64,000 nucleotides of DNA from Gillisia limnaea DSM 15749 (GCF_000243235.1 NZ_JH594606.1:479766-543765), one strand, 5' to 3'; shown: positions 49,926 to 60,023, numbered from the stretch's first letter. The notes: generated by a model not told the origin, from the sequence alone. Program-made: numbers and translations.

Positions 49926-50780
49926 TTATTTATGTTTTGGTTCCCATATCAGTCTTAAAAAAGAGCTTAGTCTTTCGTTTTCTCTGCTCACAGGAATTCC
50001 TGCCACAATTCCAATCAATAGGTCGTCTGCAATTCCTAAACGCATTTGAGGTCTTAAGGTCATATCAAAGTCGCCTTTGTCAAAAGTTTTGTTAAATTCA
50101 ACACCAATAAAATTTCTCGTGCCTGGTATCATATAATGGAAACTTGTATTGATGTCATAAGTAGTGTGAAATTTGTTGGTGCTAAAATTTTGTTCAATCA
50201 TTGGACCTGTGTATATCAATGAATGAAAATTGTTTCCCCATCGCTTAGCTATTACAAAGAATGGATTATAGACATTTCCTTTAATGAAAGGCTTTCCAAA
50301 GTTACTAAAGTTGGACAGCTCAAACTCGTTGATGTATCCAATTGCCATTGAAGTTGCCATTGGCTCACTTACAAAGAATGACCATTGTGCGGCAATTTTA
50401 ATACCGTTTAATTGATTTGAAGGAATTGAATCATTCTCCGCACCGTTTACAGGAGAATAAAAAGTAAAAGGCAATTCCACTTCTAAACCCAATCTGTCTA
50501 TGGGTGCCCATTCGTACTCAATAAGGGCTTCATAAGAATCAAATTTTAAATTATCTGTTAGACCTAAACCTATATTCCACTCTTTTTCTCCTTTTCTGGC
50601 ACCCAAATCACGTATTAGATCAATGTAAAGTGGTTCGGCATGTAAAACCTTATCGGGCTCTTTTTGGTCTTCTACTTGTTGAATGTAAATACTGTCCTTT
50701 TCAAACTTGGTAATTTGGGCAATTGAATATGTTGAAGATGCCAATAGCATGATTAGCATCAATATTGTTTTTATGTTCAT
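49926..50780 (-). CDS. Outer-membrane beta-barrel protein (HAEPLYIDL type)
   Basis: A 284-residue protein with a signal peptide (1-21, ending SIAQ), a conserved N-terminal block HAEPLYIDLIRDLGARKGEKEWNIG and a C-terminal array of alternating strands ending in the aromatic-rich tail LRLIWEPKHK. This family is widespread in Bacteroidota; I know it mainly next to heavy-metal or copper-related genes, but no such gene is seen here. A small partner gene lies 79 bp upstream. Function unknown. Confidence 0.82.
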   Translation of the reverse strand: MNIKTILMLIMLLASSTYSIAQITKFEKDSIYIQQVEDQKEPDKVLHAEPLYIDLIRDLGARKGEKEWNIGLGLTDNLKFDSYEALIEYEWAPIDRLGLEVELPFTFYSPVNGAENDSIPSNQLNGIKIAAQWSFFVSEPMATSMAIGYINEFELSNFSNFGKPFIKGNVYNPFFVIAKRWGNNFHSLIYTGPMIEQNFSTNKFHTTYDINTSFHYMIPGTRNFIGVEFNKTFDKGDFDMTLRPQMRLGIADDLLIGIVAGIPVSRENERLSSFLRLIWEPKHK

Positions 50781-50858
50781 TTTTGATTTGTTTTTTGAGA
50801 ATTATAAAATTATCCACCACTTTTTTAGCGGTAGGAATTAATCTACTTATAAAACAAA

Positions 50859-51245
50859 TCAAATCTTGGGTGGAGGAGTATCAAGTTGATGAAAACCATT
50901 TGTCAAAAAAACATTGAAGTCAGGAAACTTCTGTATTGTAGTCTCAACAAGTGATTGCTTAATACGGTAATCAGCTGTGTAATTATTAATTAAGTCTATT
51001 TTTACATTTGTCTTCTTGTTGCTGTGTTCCAAGTCGTTATCATCATATTCTTTAATGGCGTCTTCGTAACCTAAAATTTTCTCGACTACTATTTCAATAA
51101 TACTTTCCTGGTCGTTAATTGATAAGTCTTCAGGAATTAGTTCAAGATTAGGGTCTACCGAGTCAACACTTATGTTGAGAAGATAAAGTCCCATAAATCC
51201 CCAAAGGAATTTGGTAAATACGCTATTTCTTATTTGACCAATCAC
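50859..51245 (-). CDS. Small membrane-associated protein preceding the barrel protein
   Basis: A 128-residue protein with one hydrophobic stretch near the N-terminus (TKFLWGFMGLYLLNISVD, about 11-28) and a polar remainder rich in Asp, Glu and Asn. The start MIGQIRNSVFTK and this shape recur upstream of outer-membrane proteins in flavobacteria. It precedes the barrel-protein gene by 79 bp in the same direction. Function unknown. Confidence 0.75.
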   Translation of the reverse strand: MIGQIRNSVFTKFLWGFMGLYLLNISVDSVDPNLELIPEDLSINDQESIIEIVVEKILGYEDAIKEYDDNDLEHSNKKTNVKIDLINNYTADYRIKQSLVETTIQKFPDFNVFLTNGFHQLDTPPPKI

Positions 51246-51338
51246 AGTTCAAAATTAAAGCTATTTTTTCGTTTTTTACGTGGCCACCAACGTATTTGTA
51301 TAAATACACTCTTACATAATATATTTTCAAAAGAGCAC

Positions 51339-51425
51339 TAAGTCCGCGCGGATTTTCAATCCGTGATGACCTCACGCCTACTCCTGCCCGCGACCATTAT
51401 ACCTCCATTAATGCCTTCGCTTTAT
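51339..51425. repeat. REP-like element with conserved tail
   Basis: TAAGTCCGCGCGGATTTTC and AATCCGTGATGACCTCACG followed by CTACTCC, then CATTATACCTCCATTAATGCC. The tail matches the copy at 16487-16565, so the element is about 80 bp long, not just the palindrome. Confidence 0.88.
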
Positions 51426-51517
51426 TTGAAGAATCTTGTTGTCCTCGTTATTTATTTACTGTTGAGTAAATTTTAAGCATCCTTCAAAAATTTTCCGATC
51501 AAAAAAATCCATTCCAC

Positions 51518-52294
51518 TTATTTTGTTGCAGGCTTTGCAATACAAACTTTCATTCCTGTTTCTTCAAGTTGTTTTCGATATCCCTCAGGAACACCATCAT
51601 CTGTAACAACAATGTCCACCATTTCAATATCACAAATTTTTCCAAAACCCTTTTTTCCAAACTTACTTGAATCGGTAAGAATAATGGTTTTTTGAGCCGA
51701 TTTGATCATCTTTGCATTTAAATGAGCTTCCAGCATATTTGAAGTAGTTAATCCATATTCCGGACTTATCCCATCTACTCCTAAAAACAATTTATTGCAG
51801 GCGAAGTCTCCAAGCATATCTTCACCATAATGGCCTACTACTGAATAACTGCTTTTCCTTACCACCCCGCCCAGTTGAATAACTTCAATATTTGGATAAT
51901 CCATCAGCACCATTGTAACATTCATAGCTCCTGTAATAACAGTGAGTTTTATACTTTTGGGAATGGCCCTGGCCAGGGCAAGCATAGTGGTACCTGAACC
52001 TATAATAATAGCATCTCCTTCTTTGATCATTCCTGCAGCCATTATAGCAATCTCAGTCTTTTCCTCTACCTGCATCAGGTTTTTTTCATTCACAGGAAGA
52101 TCTTTCACAAATGGGGTAACGGGGGTGGCACTCCCATGAGAACGAAAAAGCAATCCCCTTTCCTCCAGCATTTTTAGATCTTTCCTAACAGTCACTGTAG
52201 TAACTTCCATCTCTTTACTTAGGTTGGCAACGCTAACAAACCCTTCTTTTTTAAGCTTGTTTACAATAATTTGATGTCTTTCAGCAATTGTCAT
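51518..52294 (-). CDS. glpR: DeoR/GlpR-family transcriptional regulator of glycerol genes
   Basis: A 258-residue protein: DeoR-type winged helix at residues 1-57 (AERHQIIVNKLKKEGFVSVANLSKEMEVTTVTVRKDLKMLEERGLLFRSHG, broken here by family spacing) and a C-terminal sugar-phosphate sensor domain (MAAGMIKEGDAIIIGSGTTMLALARAIP, GGVVRKSSYSVVGH, DSSKFGKKGF). Divergent to glpD-glpK-glpF, so it most likely represses that operon and is released by glycerol 3-phosphate. The shared promoter region contains a palindrome. Symbol rests on context. Confidence 0.9.
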   Translation of the reverse strand: MTIAERHQIIVNKLKKEGFVSVANLSKEMEVTTVTVRKDLKMLEERGLLFRSHGSATPVTPFVKDLPVNEKNLMQVEEKTEIAIMAAGMIKEGDAIIIGSGTTMLALARAIPKSIKLTVITGAMNVTMVLMDYPNIEVIQLGGVVRKSSYSVVGHYGEDMLGDFACNKLFLGVDGISPEYGLTTSNMLEAHLNAKMIKSAQKTIILTDSSKFGKKGFGKICDIEMVDIVVTDDGVPEGYRKQLEETGMKVCIAKPATK

Positions 52295-52310
52295 ATCTTT
52301 TATTTTGTTT

Positions 52311-52348
52311 AAGAAAGTTACTTTCTTTTTCTTTCGTTTACAAACCTA
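52311..52348 (-). promoter_or_regulatory. glpR promoter box and palindromic operator candidate
   Basis: On the minus strand TAGGTTTG (52348-52341) fits the -7 box. Between it and the start codon lies AAGAAAGT-T-ACTTTCTT (52311-52327), a perfect 8+1+8 palindrome. CTTTCTT also recurs near 52404-52410 at the glpD promoter, consistent with one regulator acting on both sides. Confidence 0.6.
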
Positions 52349-52413
52349 AATGTACCGTAAATTTAAAAAAATAGTAAACAAAACATAAATAATAATAAAA
52401 AACCTTTCTTAAG

Positions 52414-52444
52414 TTTGCTTTTATTTCTTTTTTAATTAGTTTTG
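52414..52444 (+). promoter_or_regulatory. Promoter of glpD-glpK-glpF
   Basis: TTTG at 52414-52417, exactly 19 bp, then TAGTTTTG at 52437-52444: a full match to the Bacteroidota -33/-7 consensus. The start codon of glpD at 52484 leaves a leader of about 35 bases. Confidence 0.82.
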
Positions 52445-52483
52445 TTTCGAACTTATCGACTAATAAGGTTTAAAAAGAAATAA

Positions 52484-54049
52484 ATGAAAAGAAGTGAGTG
52501 CATAAAGAAAATTAGGACTGAAAAGGAGTGGGATCTGGCGGTAATAGGTGGAGGGGCATCCGGTTTAGGGGTGGCACTTGATGCTATTTCCAGAGGACTT
52601 TCAGTAGTATTAGTTGAAAAAGCCGATTTTGCAAAAGGAACTTCCAGCCGGAGTACAAAACTTCTTCACGGTGGGGTACGATATCTTGCCCAGGGAGATG
52701 TTGCCCTGGTTTATGAAGCTTTGAAAGAACGTGGGTTGATGATGAAAAATGCGCCTCACGTTACCGGAAAGCAGTCTTTCGTGATCCCAATCTATTCCTT
52801 TTGGGATAGGTTAAAATACGGTGTTGGTCTTAAGGTATACGACCTGATGGCGGGCCGCCTGCGAATAGGGAAATCTACCTGGATCTCCAAAAAAGAAGTC
52901 GCAGATAAAATTCCAACTATTAAACAAAAAGGGTTACTGGGAGGAGTTATGTATTACGATGGGCAATTTGATGATGCCCGCTTAGCTATTAATCTTGCTC
53001 AAACCTGCACCAACCTGGGAGGTTGTATTCTCAATTACATGGGGGTTGTAAACCTCAAAAAGGATGAAAAAGGATTCCTGAATGGCGTTCAGGTCCAGGA
53101 TCAACTCAACGGAAAGTTTTATGAGATTAACGCCAAAGCAGTGGTAAATGCAACCGGTGTTTTTGTTGATGAAATCTTAAGGATGGATAATCCGGCTGCC
53201 TCAAAGTCAATACGACCAAGCCAGGGTGCTCACCTGGTGCTTGATATTTCCTTTTTAGGCGGAAAAGATGCCCTAATGATCCCGGAAACTTCTGATGGGC
53301 GTGTATTATTCGGAATCCCCTGGCATAATAAGTTACTGCTTGGAACTACAGATACCCTTCGGAAGAATCCAAAAATAGAACCCCGGGCGCTATCACAGGA
53401 AATAGATTTCATTCTCGAAACCTGTGCGGGTTACCTAACAAAACCTCCCACCAGAGATGATGTTCTGTCTGTCTTTGCAGGTCTCCGGCCATTGGCAGTA
53501 CCTAAAGGAAAAGGTGCACCAACTAAAGAAATCTCGAGGAGCCATAAAGTTACAGTAGCTGATAGTCATTTAATCTCAATCATTGGTGGGAAATGGACAA
53601 CCTTCCGAAGAATGGGAGAAGATACTGTTGACGTTTTAGCAGATTTAAATCTGGTTAAGGTATTGAAAAGCACTTCAGAAAATATAAAAATGCACGGGTT
53701 TCCCAATGGCAGATCCATGGAGGGACATATGGCTATTTATGGTGATGATGCCCTTAGTATACAGGAATTAATTGATGATGATCCTTCTTTAGGCTTAAAG
53801 CTTCACCCCAATTTCCTAAATACCAAAGCTGAAGTTGTTTGGATGGTGCGTAATGAAATGGCAGTGAAGGTGGAAGATGTGCTGGCGAGAAGGATGAGAA
53901 TTCTTTTTCTGGACGCTAAAGCTACAATCCAGATGTGTCCGGAGGTTTCTAAAATAATGAGAACTGAGCTTGATACCGATGAAGAATGGGAAAATAATGA
54001 GAACAAAGAATTTCAGAAAATGGCTGAAAAATATTTAATAACATTTTAA
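52484..54049 (+). CDS. glpD: Aerobic glycerol-3-phosphate dehydrogenase
   Basis: A 521-residue FAD enzyme that oxidises glycerol 3-phosphate to dihydroxyacetone phosphate and passes electrons to quinones at the membrane. Seen: FAD-binding [16 protein letters not shown] near the N-terminus, [37 protein letters not shown] and [16 protein letters not shown]. The C-terminal DAO_C helical domain ([21 protein letters not shown]) is complete. It is the first gene after a strong promoter, and glpK begins 10 bp after it. Confidence 0.97.
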   Translation: MKRSECIKKIRTEKEWDLAVIGGGASGLGVALDAISRGLSVVLVEKADFAKGTSSRSTKLLHGGVRYLAQGDVALVYEALKERGLMMKNAPHVTGKQSFVIPIYSFWDRLKYGVGLKVYDLMAGRLRIGKSTWISKKEVADKIPTIKQKGLLGGVMYYDGQFDDARLAINLAQTCTNLGGCILNYMGVVNLKKDEKGFLNGVQVQDQLNGKFYEINAKAVVNATGVFVDEILRMDNPAASKSIRPSQGAHLVLDISFLGGKDALMIPETSDGRVLFGIPWHNKLLLGTTDTLRKNPKIEPRALSQEIDFILETCAGYLTKPPTRDDVLSVFAGLRPLAVPKGKGAPTKEISRSHKVTVADSHLISIIGGKWTTFRRMGEDTVDVLADLNLVKVLKSTSENIKMHGFPNGRSMEGHMAIYGDDALSIQELIDDDPSLGLKLHPNFLNTKAEVVWMVRNEMAVKVEDVLARRMRILFLDAKATIQMCPEVSKIMRTELDTDEEWENNENKEFQKMAEKYLITF

Positions 54050-54059
54050 AATTAAAACC

Positions 54060-55562
54060 ATGGTAAAAGCAAAACAATTCATTCTGGCCCTGGACCAAGG
54101 AACAACAAGTTCAAGAGCTATTGTTTTTGATAAAAAGGGAAAAATAGTTTCTAACGCCCAGCGGGATTTTGAACAACATTTCCCAAAACCGGGATGGGTA
54201 GAACACGATCCAATGGAAATATGGACCACCCAGGCATCTGTGGCCACGGAAGCAATTACCAAGGCAAAGATCACTGCTGAACAAATTGCAGGGATTGGAA
54301 TTACAAATCAACGAGAAACCACCATTGTTTGGGACAGAGAAACAGGAGAACCCCTCTATAATGCCATTGTTTGGCAGGACAGAAGAACATCTGCCTACTG
54401 CAATGAATTAAAAGAAGCCGGGAAAGAGGATTTTGTAACCAAAAGAACTGGATTGATCATAGATTCCTATTTTTCAGCAACCAAAATTAAATGGATACTG
54501 GACAATGTGGACGGGGCAAGGAAACGTGCAGAAAACGGAGAACTTTGTTTTGGAACAGTGGACAGTTGGCTTATCTGGAAGCTGTCAAATTCTGCTGAGC
54601 ATTTAACAGATATTACCAATGCCAGCAGGACTATGCTCTTCAATATACACACTCAAAAATGGGATGAAGAACTGCTTGAATTATTTAATATACCTGCTTC
54701 CCTCCTGCCTGAAGTAAGATCCAGCAGTGAGATCTTTTGCAAAACTTCAGGAAAAATCTTCGCCACGAGAATCCCCATAGCTGGAATCGCCGGGGATCAA
54801 CAAGCAGCCCTTTTTGGCCAATTATGTACAGAAAAAGGAATGGCAAAAACCACGTATGGTACAGGTTGTTTTCTTGTGATGAATACCGGGGACAAACCTG
54901 TTAAATCAAATAACAGGTTGCTTACTACCATCGCATGGAAAGTAGATGGGAAAGTAAATTATGCCCTGGAAGGTGCGGTTTTTATTGGTGGTGCTGCCAT
55001 CCAATGGCTTCGGGACGGGATCAAGATGATTCATCATGCAGAGCTGAGTGAGGAACTGGCTAAAAAAATAGACGATAATGAAGGTGTCTATTTTGTTCCT
55101 GCACTTACAGGCCTGGGAGCTCCACATTGGGATCAGGATGCACGGGGAGCGTTCTTTGGAATAACCAGGGGTACTTCTTCAGCACATTTTTGCCGTGCTG
55201 CCCTTGAATCTATTGCTTACCAGGTGCATGATGTACTTAAAGCCATGGAAAAGGATTCCGGTGTAAAAACCAGTCATTTAAAAGTTGATGGTGGTGCCAC
55301 CGCAAACGATTTCTTAATGCAATTTCAAACAGACATACTTAATTGCAAGGTGCACAGGCCAAAAATGTTGGAGACCACGGCACTTGGAGCTGCTTACCTG
55401 GCAGGTCTTGCGGTAGGTTATTGGAAGGATATAAATGAACTGAAAAACCTTTGGGAAGAAGACCAGACATTTGAACCAGAAATGAAACCTGAATTAGTTG
55501 AAAAAAACCTGTATTATTGGGAAAAAGCTGTAGGTCGAACAAAAAACTGGATTGAATCTTAA
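54060..55562 (+). CDS. glpK: Glycerol kinase
   Basis: A 500-residue FGGY-family kinase that phosphorylates glycerol at C3 with ATP. Landmarks: the phosphate-binding [36 protein letters not shown], the [10 protein letters not shown] region, and [20 protein letters not shown]. The length is the usual one. It lies 10 bp after glpD and just before glpF, giving dehydrogenase, kinase and facilitator in one operon. Confidence 0.98.
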   Translation: MVKAKQFILALDQGTTSSRAIVFDKKGKIVSNAQRDFEQHFPKPGWVEHDPMEIWTTQASVATEAITKAKITAEQIAGIGITNQRETTIVWDRETGEPLYNAIVWQDRRTSAYCNELKEAGKEDFVTKRTGLIIDSYFSATKIKWILDNVDGARKRAENGELCFGTVDSWLIWKLSNSAEHLTDITNASRTMLFNIHTQKWDEELLELFNIPASLLPEVRSSSEIFCKTSGKIFATRIPIAGIAGDQQAALFGQLCTEKGMAKTTYGTGCFLVMNTGDKPVKSNNRLLTTIAWKVDGKVNYALEGAVFIGGAAIQWLRDGIKMIHHAELSEELAKKIDDNEGVYFVPALTGLGAPHWDQDARGAFFGITRGTSSAHFCRAALESIAYQVHDVLKAMEKDSGVKTSHLKVDGGATANDFLMQFQTDILNCKVHRPKMLETTALGAAYLAGLAVGYWKDINELKNLWEEDQTFEPEMKPELVEKNLYYWEKAVGRTKNWIES

Positions 55563-55572
55563 AAATGAAATT

Positions 55573-56307
55573 ATGAATCCATTAATAGCGGAATTTATTG
55601 GAACATTTATACTTATTCTTTTGGGTGTTGGCGTGGTAGCCAATGTCATTCTAAAGGGCACCAAGGGATATGGTAGCGGCTGGATTGTTATTACCACAGG
55701 CTGGGCACTTGCTGTTTTTATTGCAGTAGCTGTTGCAGGACCTTATAGCGGCGCACATATTAATCCTGCGGTTAGCGTAGGTTTGGCCATAGCGGGCCTA
55801 TTTGACTGGGCAATGGTTTTACCTTATTGTGCAATGCAGATTCTGGGTGGAATGGCGGGCGCTGCTGTTGTCTGGCTCATGCATAAGGATCACTTTGACC
55901 TTTCTGAAGACCAGCGAATAAAGTTGGGGGTTTTCGCAACAGCGCCGGCAATTCGAAATTATCCTGTAAACATAATCAGTGAAATTGTTGGAACGTTTAT
56001 CTTAATTTTTGTTATCCTGTTTTTTACTCCTGCGGTGTTGGAAGATCAAACCTCCACTCCCATAGGACTTGGAACACTTGGCGCTTTACCGGTAGCTTTC
56101 CTGGTTTGGGGAATTGGACTTTCGCTTGGAGGGACCACAGGTTACGCTATTAATCCTGCAAGAGATTTGGGCCCCAGATTGGCTCACTGGATCCTTCCTA
56201 TTAAAGGAAAAGGAGGAAGTGACTGGAGCTATAGCTGGGTTCCTGTAGTTGGCCCTTTACTCGGATCAGCGCTGGCAGCCTTTACTTTCCTGATGCTCCA
56301 GATATAG
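55573..56307 (+). CDS. glpF: Glycerol facilitator (aquaglyceroporin)
   Basis: A 244-residue MIP-family channel, starting from ATG at 55573; an ATG at 55552 lies within glpK and is less likely. Six membrane helices and both NPA boxes are present: Asn64-Pro-Ala in HINPAVS and Asn194-Pro-Ala-Arg-Asp in INPARDLGPR. Asp198 after NPAR marks the glycerol-conducting subgroup rather than a water-only aquaporin. It admits glycerol for GlpK. Last gene of the operon; a REP-like element follows 40 bp downstream. Confidence 0.96.
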   Translation: MNPLIAEFIGTFILILLGVGVVANVILKGTKGYGSGWIVITTGWALAVFIAVAVAGPYSGAHINPAVSVGLAIAGLFDWAMVLPYCAMQILGGMAGAAVVWLMHKDHFDLSEDQRIKLGVFATAPAIRNYPVNIISEIVGTFILIFVILFFTPAVLEDQTSTPIGLGTLGALPVAFLVWGIGLSLGGTTGYAINPARDLGPRLAHWILPIKGKGGSDWSYSWVPVVGPLLGSALAAFTFLMLQI

Positions 56308-56346
56308 CTGGAACTCGTCAAAGAAGAGTTTGTTTTGAAGAAAAAT

Positions 56347-56480
56347 TAAGTCGGCGCGGATTTTCAATCCGTGACGACCTCACTCCTATCCAAACCCACG
56401 ACCATTATACTCTATACCGGGCTATCGGGACGAGGAACCTGCCGGACGTTCAGGCGGGTTAAACCCTCAATGAGAGATTT
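56347..56480. repeat. REP-like element joined to repeat B tail
   Basis: AAGTCGGCGCGGATTTTC with AATCCGTGACGACCTCAC, then CCATTATACTCTATACCGGG, CTATCGGGACGAGGAACC and GTTCAGGCGGGTTAAACCCT. The first half is the REP family and the second half is the distal part of repeat B as in 11672-11725, so the families can occur joined. It lies between convergent glpF and the FKBP gene. Confidence 0.85.
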
Positions 56481-56501
56481 AAACTTTCTTTAAGTGAAAA
56501 A

Positions 56502-56966
56502 TTAATTCGCACCTCCATTGACTTCGATAAGATTAATCTCAAAAATTAAAACGGAGCCTCCGGGTATGCCTCTGTAATTTTGAGAACCATAACCAAGATG
56601 AGAGGGCACCAAAAGCATACCACTTCCACCTTCTTTAAAATAAGTAATTCCCTCTGTCCAGCCCCTTATTACTTGCTGTAAATTAAAAGAAATGCCTTCT
56701 GAAGTACTTTGATCGAAAACATTATTATTGGTGAAGTATCCTTTATACGCTACACGTACCTCATCTGTTGTTGTTGGTTGCACCCCTGCACCTTCACTTT
56801 CAATGATATAATACAATCCCGATGCACTTTTCTCTGCCTCAAGATTATTTTCTTCTAGATAATTCAGAATTTCTTTGTCGTTAAGACTTACATAATCTGC
56901 GGATTGATCATCATCGCTACAGGATATAAATAAAATCAAGAGCAGTGCCAGGAGGTTGGTTTTCAT
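56502..56966 (-). CDS. FKBP-type peptidyl-prolyl isomerase lipoprotein
   Basis: A 154-residue protein with a lipoprotein signal (LILFISCSDDD, lipid-anchored Cys16) and one FKBP domain from about residue 45 (DEVRVAYKGYFTNNNVFDQS, VIRGWTEGITYFKEGGSGMLLVPSHLGYGS, GGSVLIFEINLIEV). It speeds cis-trans proline isomerisation during folding in the periplasm. The active-site aromatics Tyr, Phe and Trp are present. Divergent to the truncated DUF885 gene. Confidence 0.95.
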   Translation of the reverse strand: MKTNLLALLLILFISCSDDDQSADYVSLNDKEILNYLEENNLEAEKSASGLYYIIESEGAGVQPTTTDEVRVAYKGYFTNNNVFDQSTSEGISFNLQQVIRGWTEGITYFKEGGSGMLLVPSHLGYGSQNYRGIPGGSVLIFEINLIEVNGGAN

Positions 56967-56977
56967 ATTTTTTTTCG

Positions 56978-56985
56978 CAAATATA
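56978..56985 (-). promoter_or_regulatory. -7 promoter box of the FKBP gene
   Basis: The minus strand reads TATATTTG, a full TAnnTTTG match, only 11 bp before the start codon. The transcript would have a very short leader. Confidence 0.6.
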
Positions 56986-57002
56986 CCTAACTTTTCATTT
57001 TA

Positions 57003-57446
57003 GTAAAGACTCTTTTTGTTTTTCTCGCTTCCCTGGTAGCAATGACTTTTATTTTCATTTCCTGTACGGAGAAGGAAAAAGGAGAAGAAAAAAAAAGTCC
57101 AAAGGCCGCTCTACTGGAATGGTTGGATACCAACTATGAAGAAATGCTCCAAAGAAGCCCTATCCAACGCACCATGCAGGGCAGAAAGGACCACTATAAC
57201 AAGGTCGATGATATGAGCGAGGAAGCCCAGGATGAATTGCTATTATGGCAAGAAGCCAGTGTCTATAAACTTAAGGAAAACTTTGATTATGAAGCGCTTT
57301 CTGAGGATGACAAAATCTCTAATAACCTTTGGGTATACCAATATGACGAAATGAAAGAAGGGAAAGAACACCGCAATATGGGGTATGTATTTCACCAAAT
57401 GGGCTGTGTGCACACCTTTTTTACCAGCTTTGTCATCAACTTTTAG
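57003..57446 (+). pseudogene. Truncated DUF885 lipoprotein gene
   Basis: The frame from about 57003 encodes a lipoprotein leader (VKTLFVFLASLVAMTFIFISC), but no start codon is at its beginning; the only in-frame ATG (57042) would leave just MTFIFISC. The rest (LLEWLDTNYEEMLQRSPI, YQYDEMKEGKEHRNMGYVFHQMG) matches the N-terminus of DUF885 proteins, which are normally near 600 residues. It stops at 57446 with most of the family missing and no further homology downstream. Both ends are damaged. Confidence 0.82.
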
Positions 57447-57603
57447 TACTGTTGCTTATATAATTTACTGTTATTAAACAAGTTAAGCTGTTCTTTCATT
57501 TTCAAAAGGTGAAGCTTTATTATAGAGGCACTTTAGCTATCTGTTAGATTAGTCCCAGGACTGGTGTTCTACTTTAGTTAGCTTTTATTCTTGTTTTCTC
57601 GTT

Positions 57604-58263
57604 TTAAAATGCGAATCCAATGCCAATATTGGCCATTAAGCCCTGAAAAAGTAGATCTGCCGGACCTTCTAATTCACTCCAATCATCAGTTCTTGTTTCC
57701 TGAGTCCCATCATTGTAGATGGTAAGAACATCATATTTTTTAGGAAGGGGATTAAATGAATATCCCACTTCAGGACGGAAATAAAAAAGTCCCCCTAGTT
57801 TGGCCCCCAGCTTTACATTAAAGGAATTATGTTTTTCTTCTATAAACTCAACACTGTCCATATATTCCAATGTAGATTCCGCTTTTATTGTACTATAACT
57901 TATTCCAGCATACAGTCCTTTGCCCGGTTTGAAGAAATAGTAATTAAAGCCAAGGTCGAGGTAGGTGTAATTGATCTGGTCCTCTGTATCTTCCTCCATG
58001 TCTTGACTTTTTAATAACCAATCCGATTTTAACATGGAATAATCGGCATTTAATGCGAGTTTTTTACCTAATAAAGGAGTTACATATTCAAGGTTTCCAC
58101 CAATAAGGTTTGGAAAACCGATTTTGACCCCAATCCTTACTGGCCTTAGCTTGAACGAATCTTCCTCATCTAAATCAATTCCAGTATTCTGAGCAAATCC
58201 GGTGGTTGGGAAAAAGAGTAGAATACCTATTAAAACTGCAAAAATCCAAAATTTATTTTTCAT
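57604..58263 (-). CDS. Outer-membrane beta-barrel protein
   Basis: A 219-residue protein with a signal peptide (1-24, ending GFAQ) and alternating hydrophobic strands such as NYTYLDLGFNYYFF, LYAGISYSTIKAES and FNVKLGAKLGGLFYFRPEVGYSF. The C-terminus ends in aromatic Phe (NIGIGFAF), as needed for barrel assembly. It looks like a small porin or OmpW/OmpA-like barrel with eight to ten strands. No specific function can be given. Confidence 0.85.
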   Translation of the reverse strand: MKNKFWIFAVLIGILLFFPTTGFAQNTGIDLDEEDSFKLRPVRIGVKIGFPNLIGGNLEYVTPLLGKKLALNADYSMLKSDWLLKSQDMEEDTEDQINYTYLDLGFNYYFFKPGKGLYAGISYSTIKAESTLEYMDSVEFIEEKHNSFNVKLGAKLGGLFYFRPEVGYSFNPLPKKYDVLTIYNDGTQETRTDDWSELEGPADLLFQGLMANIGIGFAF

Positions 58264-58770
58264 TTTTTAAAGCTTATACTGTTAATATTGTATTAAAACT
58301 ATTACTAAAAAAAATCAAGTACAATACCCATTTGTGGGTATTATTCGTTTTTAAGAGTGGAGAAGGTTTGAGCCGTCTCATTAAATAAAAAAACCCACGA
58401 CTTAAAAAGTTCTGAGTTGCTTCTTGCGGAGGAAGAGGATTACAGAACCTGTGATCCCAAAAGGGTGAAACTACAAACTTTGGATGTTTCAGGCTGCGCC
58501 TGTAAACGTTTTCTTTTTAATCTGCAGCTCTTAAACTAAGTTTTGGAATAATCATATTATACGGAACGGGTGCTGGAGATGAGAAAAGAAGCCTAATAAC
58601 ATTTATTCGATCAAGGCTGAAGAAAATGCCTGCATTATTTATATTATTTTAAGTTATCATAATATACACATCATATCCCGCACACCTCTAATATCTATAT
58701 TTACGGTATCTAAAATATAAGTTTGAAGAATGAAATTGACCAGAAGTCCCCTTCAAATACTAAATAAATA
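58264..58770. other. 500-bp intergenic region between divergent genes
   Basis: No coding sequence supported. TAAGTTTG at 58718-58725 is the likely -7 box of the next gene. Minus-strand TAGTTTTA near 58300 may serve the barrel gene. Confidence 0.4.
58718..58725 (+). promoter_or_regulatory. -7 promoter box of the 121-residue protein
   Basis: TAAGTTTG matches TAnnTTTG, 45 bp before the start. A -33 TTTG at the right spacing is not visible. Confidence 0.45.
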
Positions 58771-59136
58771 ATGATGAAAAAACTTTCTTTTTACGAAGCT
58801 CCTGCTTCTTTATATCCTAACAGAACTTCACAGGTGAATATTGATTTTTTACAAGCTAAAAATATTTTTCTTTCAGGTGAATTTCTTCCAATGGGTATAA
58901 ATTCTTTTAAAGAAAATTTAATAAAGCGGCAAGCTAATGTACAGCCGGAGATTACCCCGGAAACAGAGATCCTTATTTGTGGAAAATATCCGGATTGGAT
59001 ACTGGTTGAGGAGGCGACGCTCTATGGGATCAAGATAATTTTTGTTGACAAAGCGGGAGAATTATTCAACAGAATTGCTGCAAAGCTTATTAAAAACAAA
59101 ACTGATTCACCTGTTAAAGAGCTAATGGAGGCTTAA
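58771..59136 (+). CDS. Hypothetical protein, possibly BRCT-like
   Basis: A 121-residue soluble protein (start could also be the next codon, ATG at 58774). The segment ETEILICGKYPDWILVEEATLYGIKIIFVDKAGELF reads like the second half of a BRCT-type fold, where a Gly-Lys-x-Pro loop precedes a helix and strand. No signal peptide. I cannot assign a function; the resemblance is weak. Confidence 0.7.
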   Translation: MMKKLSFYEAPASLYPNRTSQVNIDFLQAKNIFLSGEFLPMGINSFKENLIKRQANVQPEITPETEILICGKYPDWILVEEATLYGIKIIFVDKAGELFNRIAAKLIKNKTDSPVKELMEA

Positions 59137-59293
59137 AATTTCATAATTTTAATTCCGCAAGGAGCAAAAAAACGTATCATAAAAATTTAAAAAAATAGAT
59201 TATTTAATTCTTATTGCCTGAGTCCTTAAAAAGTTACTATACCATATAACTAAAGCTTTTACAGTTCTTTTTTGCGTCTTTAAATCAACCTGT

Positions 59294-59533
59294 ACCTATC
59301 CTAATCGCGAACGAAATATAGCTAAAAAGTGTTTCCCTAAAGCCAAACAGGTGACTGAAAGGTTCCACGTTCAGAAACTGGCTACCGAAACTTTACAGGA
59401 TTTTAGTATCAAACACCGGTGTGAAGCAATAGACCTGGAAAAAGAGGAACTATGCAAAATTTCATTTTTTGAGTGTTTTCAGGGTCCCAAACACACCTCA
59501 AAATTAAGTGACACCGAATTCGCCCCTTTTTAA
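59294..59533 (+). mobile_element. ISL3-family (ISAon1-like) transposase fragment
   Basis: The frame reads AKKCFPKAKQVTERFHVQKL and IKHRCEAIDLEKEEL, which matches a central block of Bacteroidota ISL3/ISAon1 transposases (KKCFPxAxQVTDRFHVQKLA...IKHRWEAID.E). Neither end of the protein is present and the homology stops near 59460. No inverted repeats were found. Confidence 0.68.
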
Positions 59534-60023
59534 CATTAATTTGGGAGTTTTTATCTGTTTTTATTTATTTGTAGTCAAATGAGACTAAATCATTGCAAAT
59601 TATCTTGGACGCTGATATTAACTATTGCTTAGATAGATTTTTACCGTTTAGTAGGGTTTTTAACGAAAATATCAAATTGCGTATTGTCAAAAGCGTTTGT
59701 TTGTCATTAAGAAGGAACTATTGTTGCTTCAGAAAATTTAGAGTTAACTTTTGAACCTATTGGGCTTCTAGACAACCTAATTAGAGCTGATGATATACAT
59801 GCCTCTGATAAACGGTTTGATTAACTTCTCAATTTAAATTATTAATCATCATTTGAGTGCTATTAATTCCAAGTTATTGAAAAATGCAACATAAAAGTAA
59901 ACTCGAAAAAAATTAAACACCTTTTCAATTTAATTTCGTTGATATTCTACCAAATTTGAAATAAAAGGGATTGATCACAAAAACAAATCCAGTTTGACTT
60001 TTAATAAGACAGTTAATTTTTCC
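59534..60023. other. 490-bp AT-rich stretch after the transposase fragment
   Basis: No gene supported. One frame near 59610 reads LDADINYCLDRFLPFSRVFNEN before stopping, which might be further mobile-element debris, but I cannot assign it. Confidence 0.35.
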
